Part shown: positions 19,154 through 27,592 of the stretch, piece after piece
Position numbering within the stretch: the first letter of the stretch is position 1
How the letters are laid out: the number at the start of each line of letters is the position of its first letter
Assembly: GCF_009753715.1 (NCBI RefSeq)
Contig: NZ_WQMS01000006.1
Location: forward strand, 248,001-312,000
DNA: 64,000 nucleotides
DNA from: Sphingomonas horti
Lineage (GTDB): Bacteria > Pseudomonadota > Alphaproteobacteria > Sphingomonadales > Sphingomonadaceae
Direction: 5' to 3'
The notes under the pieces: generated by a model
What the model was told of the DNA's origin: nothing
The model's database searches: none
Seen by the model: the letters and a program-made list of their open reading frames with translations, nothing else
Position numbers and translations under genes: made by a program

Positions 19154-20088
19154 GCGGCGGCGTAGTGGTCGAGCCGGCGCAGAAAGGCGAGGGGGTCCTT
19201 GGGCGTGACCAGCGCATCGGCCGGCGTATTGAGCCAGTCCCAGGCTCGCGTCAGCAGGAAGCGCAGGCAGGCACCCCGGGCAAGCGTGGCGAAGGCGGTA
19301 CGCTCTTCCGGCAGCAGCGGATGCGCGGCCTCATAGCTGGCGACCAGCGCGTCGCCGAGCGCCGGGTCGAAGCGGCTGCCGTCCGGCGTGAAGCACCAGG
19401 CGGCGTGCATCACCGCCAGGTCCCAGGCGCGCACTTCGGTGCAGGAGAAGTAAAAATCGATCAGCCCGGTGACGCGGTCCCCCAGCATCAGGACATTGTC
19501 GGGGAACAGATCGGCATGGATGACGCAGCGGGGCAGGGCGGCCGGCCAGTGCGCGTCCAGCCAGGCAAGCTCGTGCGCCACACGCGATCCCAGCCACGGC
19601 GCGATCCGGTCGAGCTGATCGCCGCATTTCTCCGCGAGGGCGTGCCAGCCGGACGGGCCGAGGCTGTTCGGCCGCTCCTGATCGAACTCCCGCAACGCCA
19701 GGTGCATGCGCCCGAGCGCCGTGCCGGCTGCGCGTGCCTGCGCCGCGTTGGGGTGGGCGACGGACAGGCCGGGCATGAACTCGATCAGGCAGGCCGGCCG
19801 TCCAGCGACGCGCTGGATCTGGATTCCGTCCCGGTCCGCGAGCACGCGCGGCACCGGGTTGCCGCTTGCCGCCAGATGATCCAGCAGCGCGATGAAAAAG
19901 GGCAGGTCCGCCTCGTCCACGCGCTTTTCGTACAGGGTCAGGATGAAGCGCCCGCCGGTAGTGTCGACCAGGTAATTGCTGTTCTCGACGCCCTCGGCGA
20001 TGCCCTTGGCCGAAATCAGCGCGCCGATGCCGTAGCGGGCTATCAGCGCCTCGAGTTCGTCGGCGGGAACATGAGTATAGACGGCCAT
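19150..20088 (-). CDS. thrB: Homoserine kinase (APH-fold, ThrB type II)
   Basis: Phosphorylates homoserine in threonine synthesis; 312 residues. It belongs to the aminoglycoside-phosphotransferase-like form used by alphaproteobacteria: [44 protein letters not shown], and the catalytic loop [14 protein letters not shown] followed by [12 protein letters not shown] 20088 starts MAVYTHV. Four-base overlap with rnhA downstream. The ispH gene that often precedes this pair in related genomes is not here; a divergent regulator is. Confidence 0.95.
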   Translation of the reverse strand: MAVYTHVPADELEALIARYGIGALISAKGIAEGVENSNYLVDTTGGRFILTLYEKRVDEADLPFFIALLDHLAASGNPVPRVLADRDGIQIQRVAGRPACLIEFMPGLSVAHPNAAQARAAGTALGRMHLALREFDQERPNSLGPSGWHALAEKCGDQLDRIAPWLGSRVAHELAWLDAHWPAALPRCVIHADLFPDNVLMLGDRVTGLIDFYFSCTEVRAWDLAVMHAAWCFTPDGSRFDPALGDALVASYEAAHPLLPEERTAFATLARGACLRFLLTRAWDWLNTPADALVTPKDPLAFLRRLDHYAAA

Positions 20089-20182
20089 GGCCCCTGATCG
20101 GGCAGCCGGTGCGAAAAGGAAAGCACCGCAAGAGTCGCGGATCGCATGACGATCCTGTATGGTCGGCCGGAGGAGGGGGCCG

Positions 20183-22252
20183 ATGGCGTCTCGTCTCTGG
20201 GTAGGTGAAGTCGCGCCCCGGATCCTGGTCCGCTGCTGGGGTGATTTCGCGATCGAGGATGGCGCGACCGGCGCCGACCTCAAGCCCCGCGGCCGCAAGG
20301 CGCGGGCGCTGCTCGCCTATCTGGTGCTTCATCCCGGCAAGGCCGTCAGCCGCGAGAAGCTGACCGGTCTGTTTTGGGGCGACCGCGCGGAGGAGCAGGC
20401 GCGGGGCAGCCTCAGGCAGACGCTGTTCGAGCTGCGCGACTTGGCCAATGGCGGCGGCGTGTTGCTGGTCGAACGCGAGAGCGTGGCGCTCGTGCCGGAC
20501 AGGGTCTTGACCGATATCGAGGGAATGCGTGCGCTGCTTGAGGCGGGCGACTTTCAGGCATTGCTCGCCGCGCTTCCCGACCGCGACGAGTTGCTGTTCG
20601 CCAATCTCGACGGAATCGATGCGGGTTTCGACGAATGGCTGCACGTCGAACGGACGCGACAACGGGACCTGCTGGTCACGTTGATCGGGGACGCTTCGGC
20701 CGCAGCGCTCGCCACGGGCCAGGCGCGCAGTGCGCGCGCGTTTCATTCGCGGCTGCTGGAATTCAATCCGGACGACACCAGGCCGGCATCGCCATCATCG
20801 GACTCGCCGCTATCGCCACCCGCATTCACCGCGACAAATGAGCCGCGCAAGTGGCGAGCCGTCGCTGTCGCGGCTGCGGTGTTGCTTGCAACCGGCACGG
20901 TCGGCGGCGCGATGTGGTTGCGCGCCGACGCACCGGTTGCTCCAGTTCCCGATCGCGACGTGCGCGAGCTTTACAATGTGGCGCATCAGATCATCTACCA
21001 GCGCAACGGCGAGCAATTCCCGATGGCGACGCAGCTTCTGCGGCGTGCCCTCGCGCTTGCGCCGAACGATGTGGCTGTCATGGCCGACCTTGCGGCCATC
21101 ATCGCGATGAACAACCGGACTCCCGATGGCCTTGCCGAGGCCGAGCGCCTTGCCCGGCGCGCGATCCAGCTCGATCCGAACTCGGCGACGGCGAATGGCG
21201 TCCTCGGCATGGTGTTGGGCTTTCAGTCGGATGAAGCGCGTGCCGCCGTCAAGAAGGCGGCCCGGCTCAATTCGAACGATCCGCAAATCCAATTCTGGTT
21301 GAGCAACGTGCTTGGGGTCGAAGGAGATTATGTCGGACGGCTGCAGGCGCTCCGCCGGGCAGCGGCGATCGATCCGCTCTGGCATCGTGCCTCGGGCACT
21401 GCCGCGGTGGCGGCCTGGGAACTCGGCTATCCCGATGAAGCCGAGGCCTATGTCGCCCGGCTGCGCGAGCGTGATCCGCGGCTGGCGTTCCTGTGCGGCT
21501 ACTCCGTCGACATGGCGCGGGGGGATTATGCCAGCGTCGTGCGCGATACGGTGGCGGCGCGTCAGCGGCTCACGGAGGCGGATGCCGCGGACTCCAAGCT
21601 CGGAATGGCACTGCTGGTGCTTGGTTACGAGCAGCCGGCGCGGTTGCTGCTGCGCCTGCCCCCTCCATTGTGGCGCATCGTCAGCGGGGCGGGGCCGGCA
21701 CCCGGTGAGTTGGAGCCGCTGCTGATCGCGGCGACCGTGGACGATCCTGCCGCGAGCCTGGCGCTGACTGGTTTGCGCGAAACGCTGAAGGCCGGGCGAG
21801 CCGCTGAAATCGTCGCCGCCTATGACCGGCGCGTCGGCCTTCTGGCGGAGCTTACAGCTGGCAATCCGTCCAATGTCGATCTTATCACCAACGGGCTCCA
21901 GGTTGCGCTCGCCCTTCGCGCGGTGGGGAGAGAGCGGGAAGCTGACGAACTGCTGGTCCGGGCTGATTCCGCCATCCGGCAGAGCTTCAGCCATGGCGCG
22001 GTCCCGAACTGGCTGTATGCAGGGGCGTCCGGCGTGTGGGCGGCGCAGGGGCGGAAAGAGGAAGCGCTTGCGGCGCTGAAAGCCGCGATCGACCGGGGCT
22101 GGCAATATGCGCCGCTGACGCCGCTGCCGGACATGGCGGAAATTCCGTCTTTCGCCGGCCTTCGCGGCGATCCGCGGTTCGAACGGCTCCGGCAGCGTCT
22201 GAAGGACCATATCCAGCGCGAAAGACGCGCAGTCGGGCCCGTTCCGGTTTAG
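20183..22252 (+). CDS. Membrane-bound winged-helix regulator with periplasmic TPR region
   Basis: 689 residues. The N-terminal 100 or so form an OmpR/SARP-type winged helix (RGRKARALLAYLVLHPGKAVSREKLTGLFWGDRAEEQARGSLRQTLFELR), followed by a BTAD-like helical segment to about residue 190. A single membrane helix (VAVAAAVLLATGTVGGAMWL, about 227-246) follows, then a long TPR region (MATQLLRRALALAPNDVAVMADL, AERLARRAIQLDPNSATANGVLG). This one-component CadC/TPR layout suggests a transmembrane sensor of periplasmic or envelope state. ATG 20183 has AGGAGGGGG directly upstream. The adjacent haloperoxidase-like gene is a plausible target (inference). Confidence 0.88.
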   Translation: MASRLWVGEVAPRILVRCWGDFAIEDGATGADLKPRGRKARALLAYLVLHPGKAVSREKLTGLFWGDRAEEQARGSLRQTLFELRDLANGGGVLLVERESVALVPDRVLTDIEGMRALLEAGDFQALLAALPDRDELLFANLDGIDAGFDEWLHVERTRQRDLLVTLIGDASAAALATGQARSARAFHSRLLEFNPDDTRPASPSSDSPLSPPAFTATNEPRKWRAVAVAAAVLLATGTVGGAMWLRADAPVAPVPDRDVRELYNVAHQIIYQRNGEQFPMATQLLRRALALAPNDVAVMADLAAIIAMNNRTPDGLAEAERLARRAIQLDPNSATANGVLGMVLGFQSDEARAAVKKAARLNSNDPQIQFWLSNVLGVEGDYVGRLQALRRAAAIDPLWHRASGTAAVAAWELGYPDEAEAYVARLRERDPRLAFLCGYSVDMARGDYASVVRDTVAARQRLTEADAADSKLGMALLVLGYEQPARLLLRLPPPLWRIVSGAGPAPGELEPLLIAATVDDPAASLALTGLRETLKAGRAAEIVAAYDRRVGLLAELTAGNPSNVDLITNGLQVALALRAVGREREADELLVRADSAIRQSFSHGAVPNWLYAGASGVWAAQGRKEEALAALKAAIDRGWQYAPLTPLPDMAEIPSFAGLRGDPRFERLRQRLKDHIQRERRAVGPVPV

Positions 22253-22386
22253 GACAAAAACGACATAAATGCGCGCAGTCGTTCGATTTAACGCCTGTCT
22301 AACGCTGATCTGACGGCGGTCCGACTCTCGCTCGGCATCTTCCCGAATCGCGGCTCATCGCAGCCCGTGATCAGGGGAGTTGAACA

Positions 22387-23703
22387 ATGAAGAAGAGCGT
22401 AAAGACTGTGTTGGCACTGGCGACGGCGCTGGCTTGGGCCGGCCCGAGCGGCGCCGCGATCACCGTCAATGACGACCCCGTGCTGTTCTGGAACGACCTT
22501 GCCGTGAAGACCTTCGGCGGCAACCCGCTGACCCAGTCGCGGGCGGTCGCGATGGTCAATACCGCGATGTACGATGCGGTGAACCGGACCTACAATGGCG
22601 CCGGCAACTACTACAACCAGGGCGTGGCCGCACCGGGCGGCAATGTTCGCGCAGCCGCCTCGGTGGCGGCACACGATGTGCTGGTCGCGGTCGACCCGAC
22701 GCATGCGGGGACTTACGACATGGCACTGGCGTCGAGCCTCGGCCTGGTCGGCGCAGGCACCGCCAAGGAGAATGGCAAAGCGACCGGCGCCGCCTATGCG
22801 GCCGCCATGCTCGCCAATCGGCAGAATGACGGCTCGACGGCGGTGGTGCCCTATACGCCCGGCATGCTGCCCGGCCAGTGGCGCCCGACGCCGCCGAACA
22901 ATGCGCCGGCTGCGGCGCCGCAATGGGCTGATGTGAATCCGTTCCTGATGGCCGCCAACGATCAGTTCCGGGCCGGCCCGCCACCGGCGCTGTCGAGCGC
23001 GGAATATGCTGCGGCTTATAACGAGGTGAAGGAGATTGGGGCACTCAACAGCATGACGCGCACGGCCGACCAGACCGCGAGCGCGCTGTTCTGGGACACG
23101 TCGAACGGCATGACGTGGATCCGGATCGGGGTCGACGTGATCGCCGACGATCACTTGTCGACACTTCAGAACGCCCGGGTGATGGCCAAGCTGTCGACCG
23201 CCATCGCGGACTCGTTCATCTCGGTCTGGGACACGAAGTACGAGTATAATTTCTGGCGGCCGATCACCGCCATTCGAGAGGGCGACACCGACGGCAATGC
23301 CGATACCGAGGCCGATGCGGGCTGGACTCCCCTGTTCGGGACGCCGAACCACCCCAGCTATGCTTCGGCGCACTCGATCCAGTCCGGAGCGGCCGCGGCG
23401 GTGCTGCTCGATCTGGTCGCGGACCAGGCCTTCTGCAACACGATCGGTCCGGACATGCGGTGCTTCAGCGGCATCGCGCAGGCGGCGCAGGACGCCGCCG
23501 ACAGCCGGCTATGGGGCGGCATCCACTGGCGCTTCGATAATGAGGCCGGGCTTGCCGCCGGCGACGCGATCGGCCGCTGGACGCTCGCGCAGAGCGCCTT
23601 CAACGGCGTTCCCGAACCGGCAAGCTGGGCGCTGATGATCGCCGGCTTCGGCCTCGCCGGCACGGCGCTGCGGCGGCGGCCAGTGCGCGTCGCTTACGCT
23701 TGA
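22387..23703 (+). CDS. Vanadium-dependent haloperoxidase-like secreted protein with PEPxxWA sorting tail
   Basis: 438 residues. A signal peptide ends at about 23 (AGPSGAA). PAP2/vanadium-haloperoxidase residues are in order: KYEYNFWRPITAIR (Lys and Arg), HPSYASAHSIQSG (Ser-Ala-His instead of Ser-Gly-His) and SRLWGGIHWRFDNEAG (Arg and His). The C-terminus from residue 409, PEPASWALMIAGFGLAGTALRRR, is a PEP-CTERM-type exosortase signal in the sphingomonad PEPxxWA form, implying surface anchoring or processing. GGGGAGTTGAACA precedes the ATG. Substrate and halide preference cannot be read from sequence. Confidence 0.9.
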   Translation: MKKSVKTVLALATALAWAGPSGAAITVNDDPVLFWNDLAVKTFGGNPLTQSRAVAMVNTAMYDAVNRTYNGAGNYYNQGVAAPGGNVRAAASVAAHDVLVAVDPTHAGTYDMALASSLGLVGAGTAKENGKATGAAYAAAMLANRQNDGSTAVVPYTPGMLPGQWRPTPPNNAPAAAPQWADVNPFLMAANDQFRAGPPPALSSAEYAAAYNEVKEIGALNSMTRTADQTASALFWDTSNGMTWIRIGVDVIADDHLSTLQNARVMAKLSTAIADSFISVWDTKYEYNFWRPITAIREGDTDGNADTEADAGWTPLFGTPNHPSYASAHSIQSGAAAAVLLDLVADQAFCNTIGPDMRCFSGIAQAAQDAADSRLWGGIHWRFDNEAGLAAGDAIGRWTLAQSAFNGVPEPASWALMIAGFGLAGTALRRRPVRVAYA

Positions 23704-23705
23704 CG

Positions 23706-23740
23706 TGAAAAGGGGCGGCCCGTCGCCGGACCGCCCCTTC
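23706..23740. terminator. Bidirectional terminator between haloperoxidase gene and rplL
   Basis: Stem aaggggcgg (23710-23718) with ccgcccctt (23731-23739). On the minus strand it ends in CCCCTTTT, making a good terminator for rplL; on the plus strand it is followed by ctcctttg, weaker. A second small palindrome (aagcttcgtgaagctt, 23748-23763) sits beside it. Confidence 0.75.
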
Positions 23741-23761
23741 TCCTTTGAAGCTTCGTGAAGC

Positions 23762-24145
23762 TTACTTGAGTTCCACCGTAGCGCCGGCTTCCTCGAGCTG
23801 CTTCTTGATCTTCTCGGCCTCGTCCTTGTTCACGCCTTCCTTGACGGCCTTCGGCGCGCCCTCGACCAGGGCCTTCGCCTCGGTCAGGCCGAGGTTGGTG
23901 ATCGCACGGACTTCCTTGATCACGTTGATCTTCTTGCCGCCATCGCCCGTCAGGATCACGTCGAACTCGGTCTTCTCTTCGGCGGCAGCGGCGCCACCGG
24001 CAGCGCCACCGGCGGCCGGAGCCGCAACCGCCACCGCAGCGGCGGCCGAGACGCCCCACTTCTCTTCGAGCATCTTGGACAGGTCGGCCGCTTCCAGAAC
24101 GGTCAGCGACGAAAGCTGGTCAACGAGGGACTGAAGGTCTGCCAT
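23762..24145 (-). CDS. rplL: 50S ribosomal protein L7/L12
   Basis: Stalk protein, 127 residues. N-terminal dimerisation helix [33 protein letters not shown], Ala-rich hinge, and C-terminal domain [49 protein letters not shown], all canonical. It lies 83 bases downstream of rplJ with a large perfect palindrome in the gap. Confidence 0.98.
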   Translation of the reverse strand: MADLQSLVDQLSSLTVLEAADLSKMLEEKWGVSAAAAVAVAAPAAGGAAGGAAAAEEKTEFDVILTGDGGKKINVIKEVRAITNLGLTEAKALVEGAPKAVKEGVNKDEAEKIKKQLEEAGATVELK

Positions 24146-24163
24146 TTTATAACTCCATCATCT

Positions 24164-24221
24164 GTGTGCTCCGGCGAAGGCCGGAGCTTTGTTCACCACT
24201 CCGGCCTTCGCCGGAGCACAC
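24164..24221. repeat. Perfect inverted repeat (REP-type) in the rplJ-rplL gap
   Basis: Arms of 23 bases, fully complementary, at 24164-24186 and 24199-24221 with a 12-base loop. Each arm is itself a hairpin (ctccggc-gaag-gccggag). A diverged copy of the same family is at 57951-58006. It fills most of the 83-base spacer and will be in the rplJ-rplL transcript. Confidence 0.92.
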
Positions 24222-24228
24222 CGTGCAC

Positions 24229-24744
24229 TTAAGCGTCTTCTTTGGCGGCGTAGGCGCCGAACACGCGGGCAAGCTGCGCGGCGGGCGCCTGGGCGATCTG
24301 CGCCAGCTTCGTCGCGGGCGCCTGAACAAGGCCCACGATTTTGGCGCGCAGTTCGTCAAGCGACGGCAGCGAAGCGAGCGCGGTGACACCCGCCGGATCC
24401 AGGGCAGTCTCGCCCATCGCCCCGCCGACGATCTCGAACTTGTCGGTCGTCTTGGCGAAGTCCACGGCCACCTTGGCGGCCGCGACCGGGTCGTTGGAAT
24501 AGGCGAGGCCGGTCGGCCCGGCCAGCATCGTGCCGATGCTGGCATAGGGCGTTCCCTGGATCGCGATCTTCGCCAGGCGGTTCTTCGCTACCTGGTAGCT
24601 GGCGCCGGCTTCGCGCATCTTGTTCCGCAGGTCCGTCGACTGCTTGACGGTCATGCCCTTGTTCAGGGTCACGACCACCACGCCGGTTGCGGCAAAGGTG
24701 TTGCTCAGCTCTTCGACCAGCTCTGACTTTTGAGCTCGATCCAT
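24229..24744 (-). CDS. rplJ: 50S ribosomal protein L10
   Basis: Anchors L7/L12 to the 23S rRNA; 171 residues, normal length. Seen: [61 protein letters not shown] and the alanine-rich C-terminal helix that binds L12 ([20 protein letters not shown]). ATG 24744 has AAGGAG 7 bases upstream. rplA and rplK lie a few kb away on the same strand, rather than directly upstream. Confidence 0.97.
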   Translation of the reverse strand: MDRAQKSELVEELSNTFAATGVVVVTLNKGMTVKQSTDLRNKMREAGASYQVAKNRLAKIAIQGTPYASIGTMLAGPTGLAYSNDPVAAAKVAVDFAKTTDKFEIVGGAMGETALDPAGVTALASLPSLDELRAKIVGLVQAPATKLAQIAQAPAAQLARVFGAYAAKEDA

Positions 24745-25054
24745 GCCATTCTCCTTTGTGGCGCGCGGAAACGTTCCGTGCGCCGGCTCACTTGTCCGAG
24801 GGGAATGGTTGCGCGGCTTTTGCGGCTCGGCCAAAGGCGGAGCGGCAGACCCGAAATCTCTTCCCCGTCTCGGCTGGAGATTAAGCCCTTCGCCTTCGCT
24901 CAGGACACCAGCTGTCTCGGACGGCAACGACCTGGGGCAGGCCCCATGTCGAAGCGGGCGCGTATAGCGATTTTCGCGAGAGGGTCAAGGGAACGGCTGG
25001 CCTTCCATGCTCGTTCGGCGCTAACAGCGTAACGACCAGAACAAGGGAAGAGAT
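24745..25054 (-). promoter_or_regulatory. rplJ 5' leader, probable L10-autoregulatory region
   Basis: A 300-base gap with no ORF I trust. On the minus strand, AATCTC (24882-24877) and GAGATT (24860-24855) can close a stem around ccgagacgggga, which resembles the L10-binding leader used for autogenous control in many bacteria. The fold is by eye only. The left part belongs to rplJ, while the right end (24990-25054) carries the divergent SOUL promoter. Confidence 0.45.
24990..25015 (+). promoter_or_regulatory. Candidate EcfG-type promoter for the SOUL gene
   Basis: Exact match to GGAAC-N17-CGTT: GGAAC at 24990-24994 and CGTT at 25012-25015, 39 bases before the SOUL start and correctly oriented. 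Confidence 0.6.
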
Positions 25055-26008
25055 ATGGCCGACACGCCCGCTCCGGAAAAGCCGAAACGCACCCGCGCCG
25101 TCAAGCCGGCGTCCGCCAAGTCCGAGACGCCCGCCAAGGCGAAGCCGGCGCGCGCGCCCAAGGCGAAGGCCGCGAGCGCCGCCAAGGCCGAAGGCGCGGC
25201 CAAGCCCGCTCCGAAGCGTCAGTCGCGACCGCCCGCGGTCGAGAAGAAGAGCGCGGGCAAGCCCAAGGCGGCGGCGCGCAAGCCAGCCGCGCCGAAGCCG
25301 GCCGAAGGAGCCAGGCCGTCAGCGCCGGCCAAGGCGGCGGCGGCCGTGCCGCCGGCCGTGGAAAAGGCGGTCGAGACCGTCAAGCGCGCGGTCGCCGACG
25401 TCCCGCCGCGCACCGGCCTGTTCGCGGCGCTCGGCACCGCGGCGGTGGTGGCCGGCGCCTTCTTCGTCTGGCGCGCGTCCCGGGCGGAGGAGCCGCGCTA
25501 CCAGACCATCGAATCTGACAATACGATCGAGGTCCGCAAATATCCCGCGATCGTGACGGCTGGGACCGAGCACCGCGGCGAGCGCCAGGCTGCCCTGAAC
25601 GAGGGTTTCCGCACGCTCGCCGACTATCTGTTCGCCCGGTCCCGCGAGGGCGCCAAGCTGCCGATGACCGCGCCGGTGCTTTCGGACACGGATGGCGACG
25701 GCAGCTGGCGCACCCGTTTCGTGATGCCGACCGGCAAGGCGCGCGCGGAGCTGCCCAAGCCGCCATCCGGTGTCGAACTGATCGCGGAGCCGGCGCAGCG
25801 CATCGCCGTGATCCGCTTCTCCGGCCGGGCGGACGATGCAACGCTTTCGGCGAAGGAAGGGGCGCTGCGTTCCTGGCTGCAGCTGCGCGGCCTGCCGAGC
25901 GAAGGCAAGGCGGTGCACGCCTATTACAACGCACCATTCCTTCCCGGTCCGATGCGGCGCAACGAAGTCATGATCGTGCTCAGCGATGAAGGCGGCACGG
26001 GGGCGTAA
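25055..26008 (+). CDS. SOUL heme-binding family protein with Lys/Ala/Pro-rich N-terminus
   Basis: 317 residues. The first 120 or so are a basic, disordered AKP-rich stretch (PKRTRAVKPASAKSETPAKAK) with the look of a histone-H1-like tail. A single hydrophobic segment FAALGTAAVVAGAFFVW follows near residues 126-142. The C-terminal 170 form the SOUL domain: EPRYQTIESDNTIEVRKYPAIVTA, GAKLPMTAPVL and YYNAPFLPGPMRRNEVMIVL, typical of heme-binding SOUL proteins. Probably a membrane-anchored, stress-induced protein; ligand binding is inferred. AAGGGAAGAGAT precedes ATG 25055. Confidence 0.9.
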   Translation: MADTPAPEKPKRTRAVKPASAKSETPAKAKPARAPKAKAASAAKAEGAAKPAPKRQSRPPAVEKKSAGKPKAAARKPAAPKPAEGARPSAPAKAAAAVPPAVEKAVETVKRAVADVPPRTGLFAALGTAAVVAGAFFVWRASRAEEPRYQTIESDNTIEVRKYPAIVTAGTEHRGERQAALNEGFRTLADYLFARSREGAKLPMTAPVLSDTDGDGSWRTRFVMPTGKARAELPKPPSGVELIAEPAQRIAVIRFSGRADDATLSAKEGALRSWLQLRGLPSEGKAVHAYYNAPFLPGPMRRNEVMIVLSDEGGTGA

Positions 26009-26030
26009 GGGCGCCCCGGACATGCTATAA

Positions 26031-26079
26031 CGAGTCGCGGTCCTCCAGGGCACATAGAACCGAGTCGCAGTCCTCCAGG
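26031..26079. repeat. Short direct repeat upstream of the HEMCE gene
   Basis: The 19-base motif cgagtcgcrgtcctccagg occurs at 26031-26049 and 26061-26079, one mismatch, period 30 bases. It lies between the SOUL stop and the next start; it could be a paired binding site or a replication slippage product. Confidence 0.7.
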
Positions 26080-26099
26080 CCAAGGGAAGGAGAGATGCG

Positions 26100-26945
26100 A
26101 TGGAACCCCTCGTCAAGCATGTGGCATTGGTGTCCGAATCCCGGCAGGTCGGCACGGGAGAAGTGATGATGGTCGCGGCGGCGCTGCAGAAGCAGGCCTC
26201 GCGCGACCTTTCCGGCATCTGGCAGATCGGCGCCACCGTCGACGCCTTCGAGCATCTTGAAGACGTGCCGGTCGATTACTGGCCGATGATCATTCGCGAC
26301 GATATCGGCTACAGCGCCGCCGGCATCCATCTGGACCAGAGTGGCCAGCCCTTCGCGCTGATCTCGGCCGATCCAGACCGCGACGTATGGTCGCTGACCT
26401 CCAGCCACGAGATGTGCGAAATGCTGGTCGATCCGTTCGGCAATCGCGTCATTGCCGGCGACTCGATCAAAGCCGATCAGGGGCGCGTCACCTATCTGGT
26501 CGAGGTCTGCGATCCGTCCGAAGCCTCCAATTACGCTTATTCGGTCAACGGCGTGCTGGTGTCGGATTTCTACACGCCCAACTTCTTCGATCCTGTGGCC
26601 GCCCCGGGCGTTCGTTATTCCTACACCGGCGCGATCAAGACGCCGCGCTCGATCCTGCCGGGCGGCTATATCTCATGGCATGATCTGGAAACCGACATCT
26701 GGTGGCAGCAGACCTGGTTCGGGGGCAGCCAGCCGCAATTCCGCAGCCTCGGCAAGCTGACGGGCGGCCGGAGCATTCGCAGCCAGATCGACCGGATCAC
26801 GTCAGAGGATACGGCAATGGCGGTCAGCGCCGGGCGCGCGACGTCCGAGTTCGGGGGCATGGCGGCGCCGAGCGCCAGGTCGACTCTCGCCGCACGCGCG
26901 CAATCGCTGCACAGTCAGATCAACGAGCTGATCGCAGCGGCCTGA
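26100..26945 (+). CDS. Uncharacterised protein with HEMCE motif
   Basis: 281 residues, no signal peptide or membrane segment; not recognised as a named family. It contains SSHEMCEMLVDPFGNRV (His103, Glu104, Glu107, Asp111), VTYLVEVCDPSE, and VNGVLVSDFYTPNFFDPVAAPG. The HExxE-type motif in an SHE..EM..DP setting suggests a metal site, possibly a non-canonical metallopeptidase, but that is inference. The tail ARAQSLHSQINELIAAA is a short helix also present in the next gene. Start ATG 26100 has AAGGAGAG 7 bases upstream. Confidence 0.72.
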   Translation: MEPLVKHVALVSESRQVGTGEVMMVAAALQKQASRDLSGIWQIGATVDAFEHLEDVPVDYWPMIIRDDIGYSAAGIHLDQSGQPFALISADPDRDVWSLTSSHEMCEMLVDPFGNRVIAGDSIKADQGRVTYLVEVCDPSEASNYAYSVNGVLVSDFYTPNFFDPVAAPGVRYSYTGAIKTPRSILPGGYISWHDLETDIWWQQTWFGGSQPQFRSLGKLTGGRSIRSQIDRITSEDTAMAVSAGRATSEFGGMAAPSARSTLAARAQSLHSQINELIAAA

Positions 26946-26962
26946 CGGAACTGGAGCGCGCC

Positions 26963-27175
26963 ATGCCGGGTTCAGACGACGGGTCGACTGAAGAGAATGA
27001 AGGTCTCGACATGGCGCAATCCAGCCCCGCAGCGGCAAGCAAGGCGCGCGCCCGCGCGCTCCACGCCCAGATCGAATCGATCAAGCGCGAACATTCGGCG
27101 CCTCTTCCAGCGCCCGGAAAGGAAAGCCCGCGCGACTTTATCGCGCGGCGGATGGCGCAGTTGAGCGAGGAGTAG
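26963..27175 (+). CDS. Small helical protein (70 aa) sharing a C-terminal motif with its neighbour
   Basis: MPGSDDGSTEENEG...SKARARALHAQIESIKREHSAPL...PRDFIARRMAQLSEE. The segment ARARALHAQIESI parallels the upstream protein's tail (ARAQSLHSQINEL), suggesting a shared partner or a common origin. ATG 26963 has GGAG 7 bases upstream; an internal ATG at 27011 is also possible. It sits 17 bases after the HEMCE gene, so the two are probably co-transcribed. Function unknown. Confidence 0.65.
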   Translation: MPGSDDGSTEENEGLDMAQSSPAAASKARARALHAQIESIKREHSAPLPAPGKESPRDFIARRMAQLSEE

Positions 27176-27181
27176 GCCGGC

Positions 27182-27430
27182 TCACTTGCCGGACTGGCTG
27201 CCCATCGAGCTCGTGCGCTCGATCTCGTCACGATTGGCGTCCGAAATCCTCTGCCACTGCTTGGCGGTCATGCAGACTTTCTTGCCCTTGATCAGCGAGC
27301 CCGTCTCGACCTCGCGGCGGCAGATCTTCTTCTCTTCCGGCTGTTGCGGCGCGGCCGACGGAGTCGTCGGCGTCGCGGCAGCGTCCGGCGCGGTCGCGAG
27401 AAGAAGTCCAGTCACAATTCCAAGCAACAT
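27182..27430 (-). CDS. Small exported protein (82 aa) with Cys pair
   Basis: N-terminal signal-like segment MLLGIVTGLLLATAPDAAA, a short Pro/Thr linker, then KKICRREVETGSLIKGKKVCMTAKQWQRISDANRDEIER. The two cysteines could form a disulfide in the periplasm. I recall similar CRREVETGSLI...VCMT.. proteins across sphingomonads, but their role is unknown. GGAGG precedes ATG 27430. Convergent with the previous small gene. Confidence 0.75.
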   Translation of the reverse strand: MLLGIVTGLLLATAPDAAATPTTPSAAPQQPEEKKICRREVETGSLIKGKKVCMTAKQWQRISDANRDEIERTSSMGSQSGK

Positions 27431-27536
27431 AGATTAGCCTCCCTTGCTGACTCGCTTGCTAGCAGCGTGTCGCGCAGCGCTCAAATTCCCGCGACGAAAC
27501 CATCGCCGCGGTCGACGAAACGCTTCGGCCGCTAAA

Positions 27537-27570
27537 GGGAAAAGGCCGGAGCGCAAACCCCGGCCTTTGT
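27537..27570 (-). terminator. Rho-independent terminator after rplA
   Basis: Stem aaaggccgg (27541-27549) with ccggccttt (27560-27568). On the minus strand it ends GGCCTTTTCCCTTT, placed about 25 bases after the rplA stop. Confidence 0.8.
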
Positions 27571-27592
27571 CCGTTCGTCTCCGGCGGCCGCC

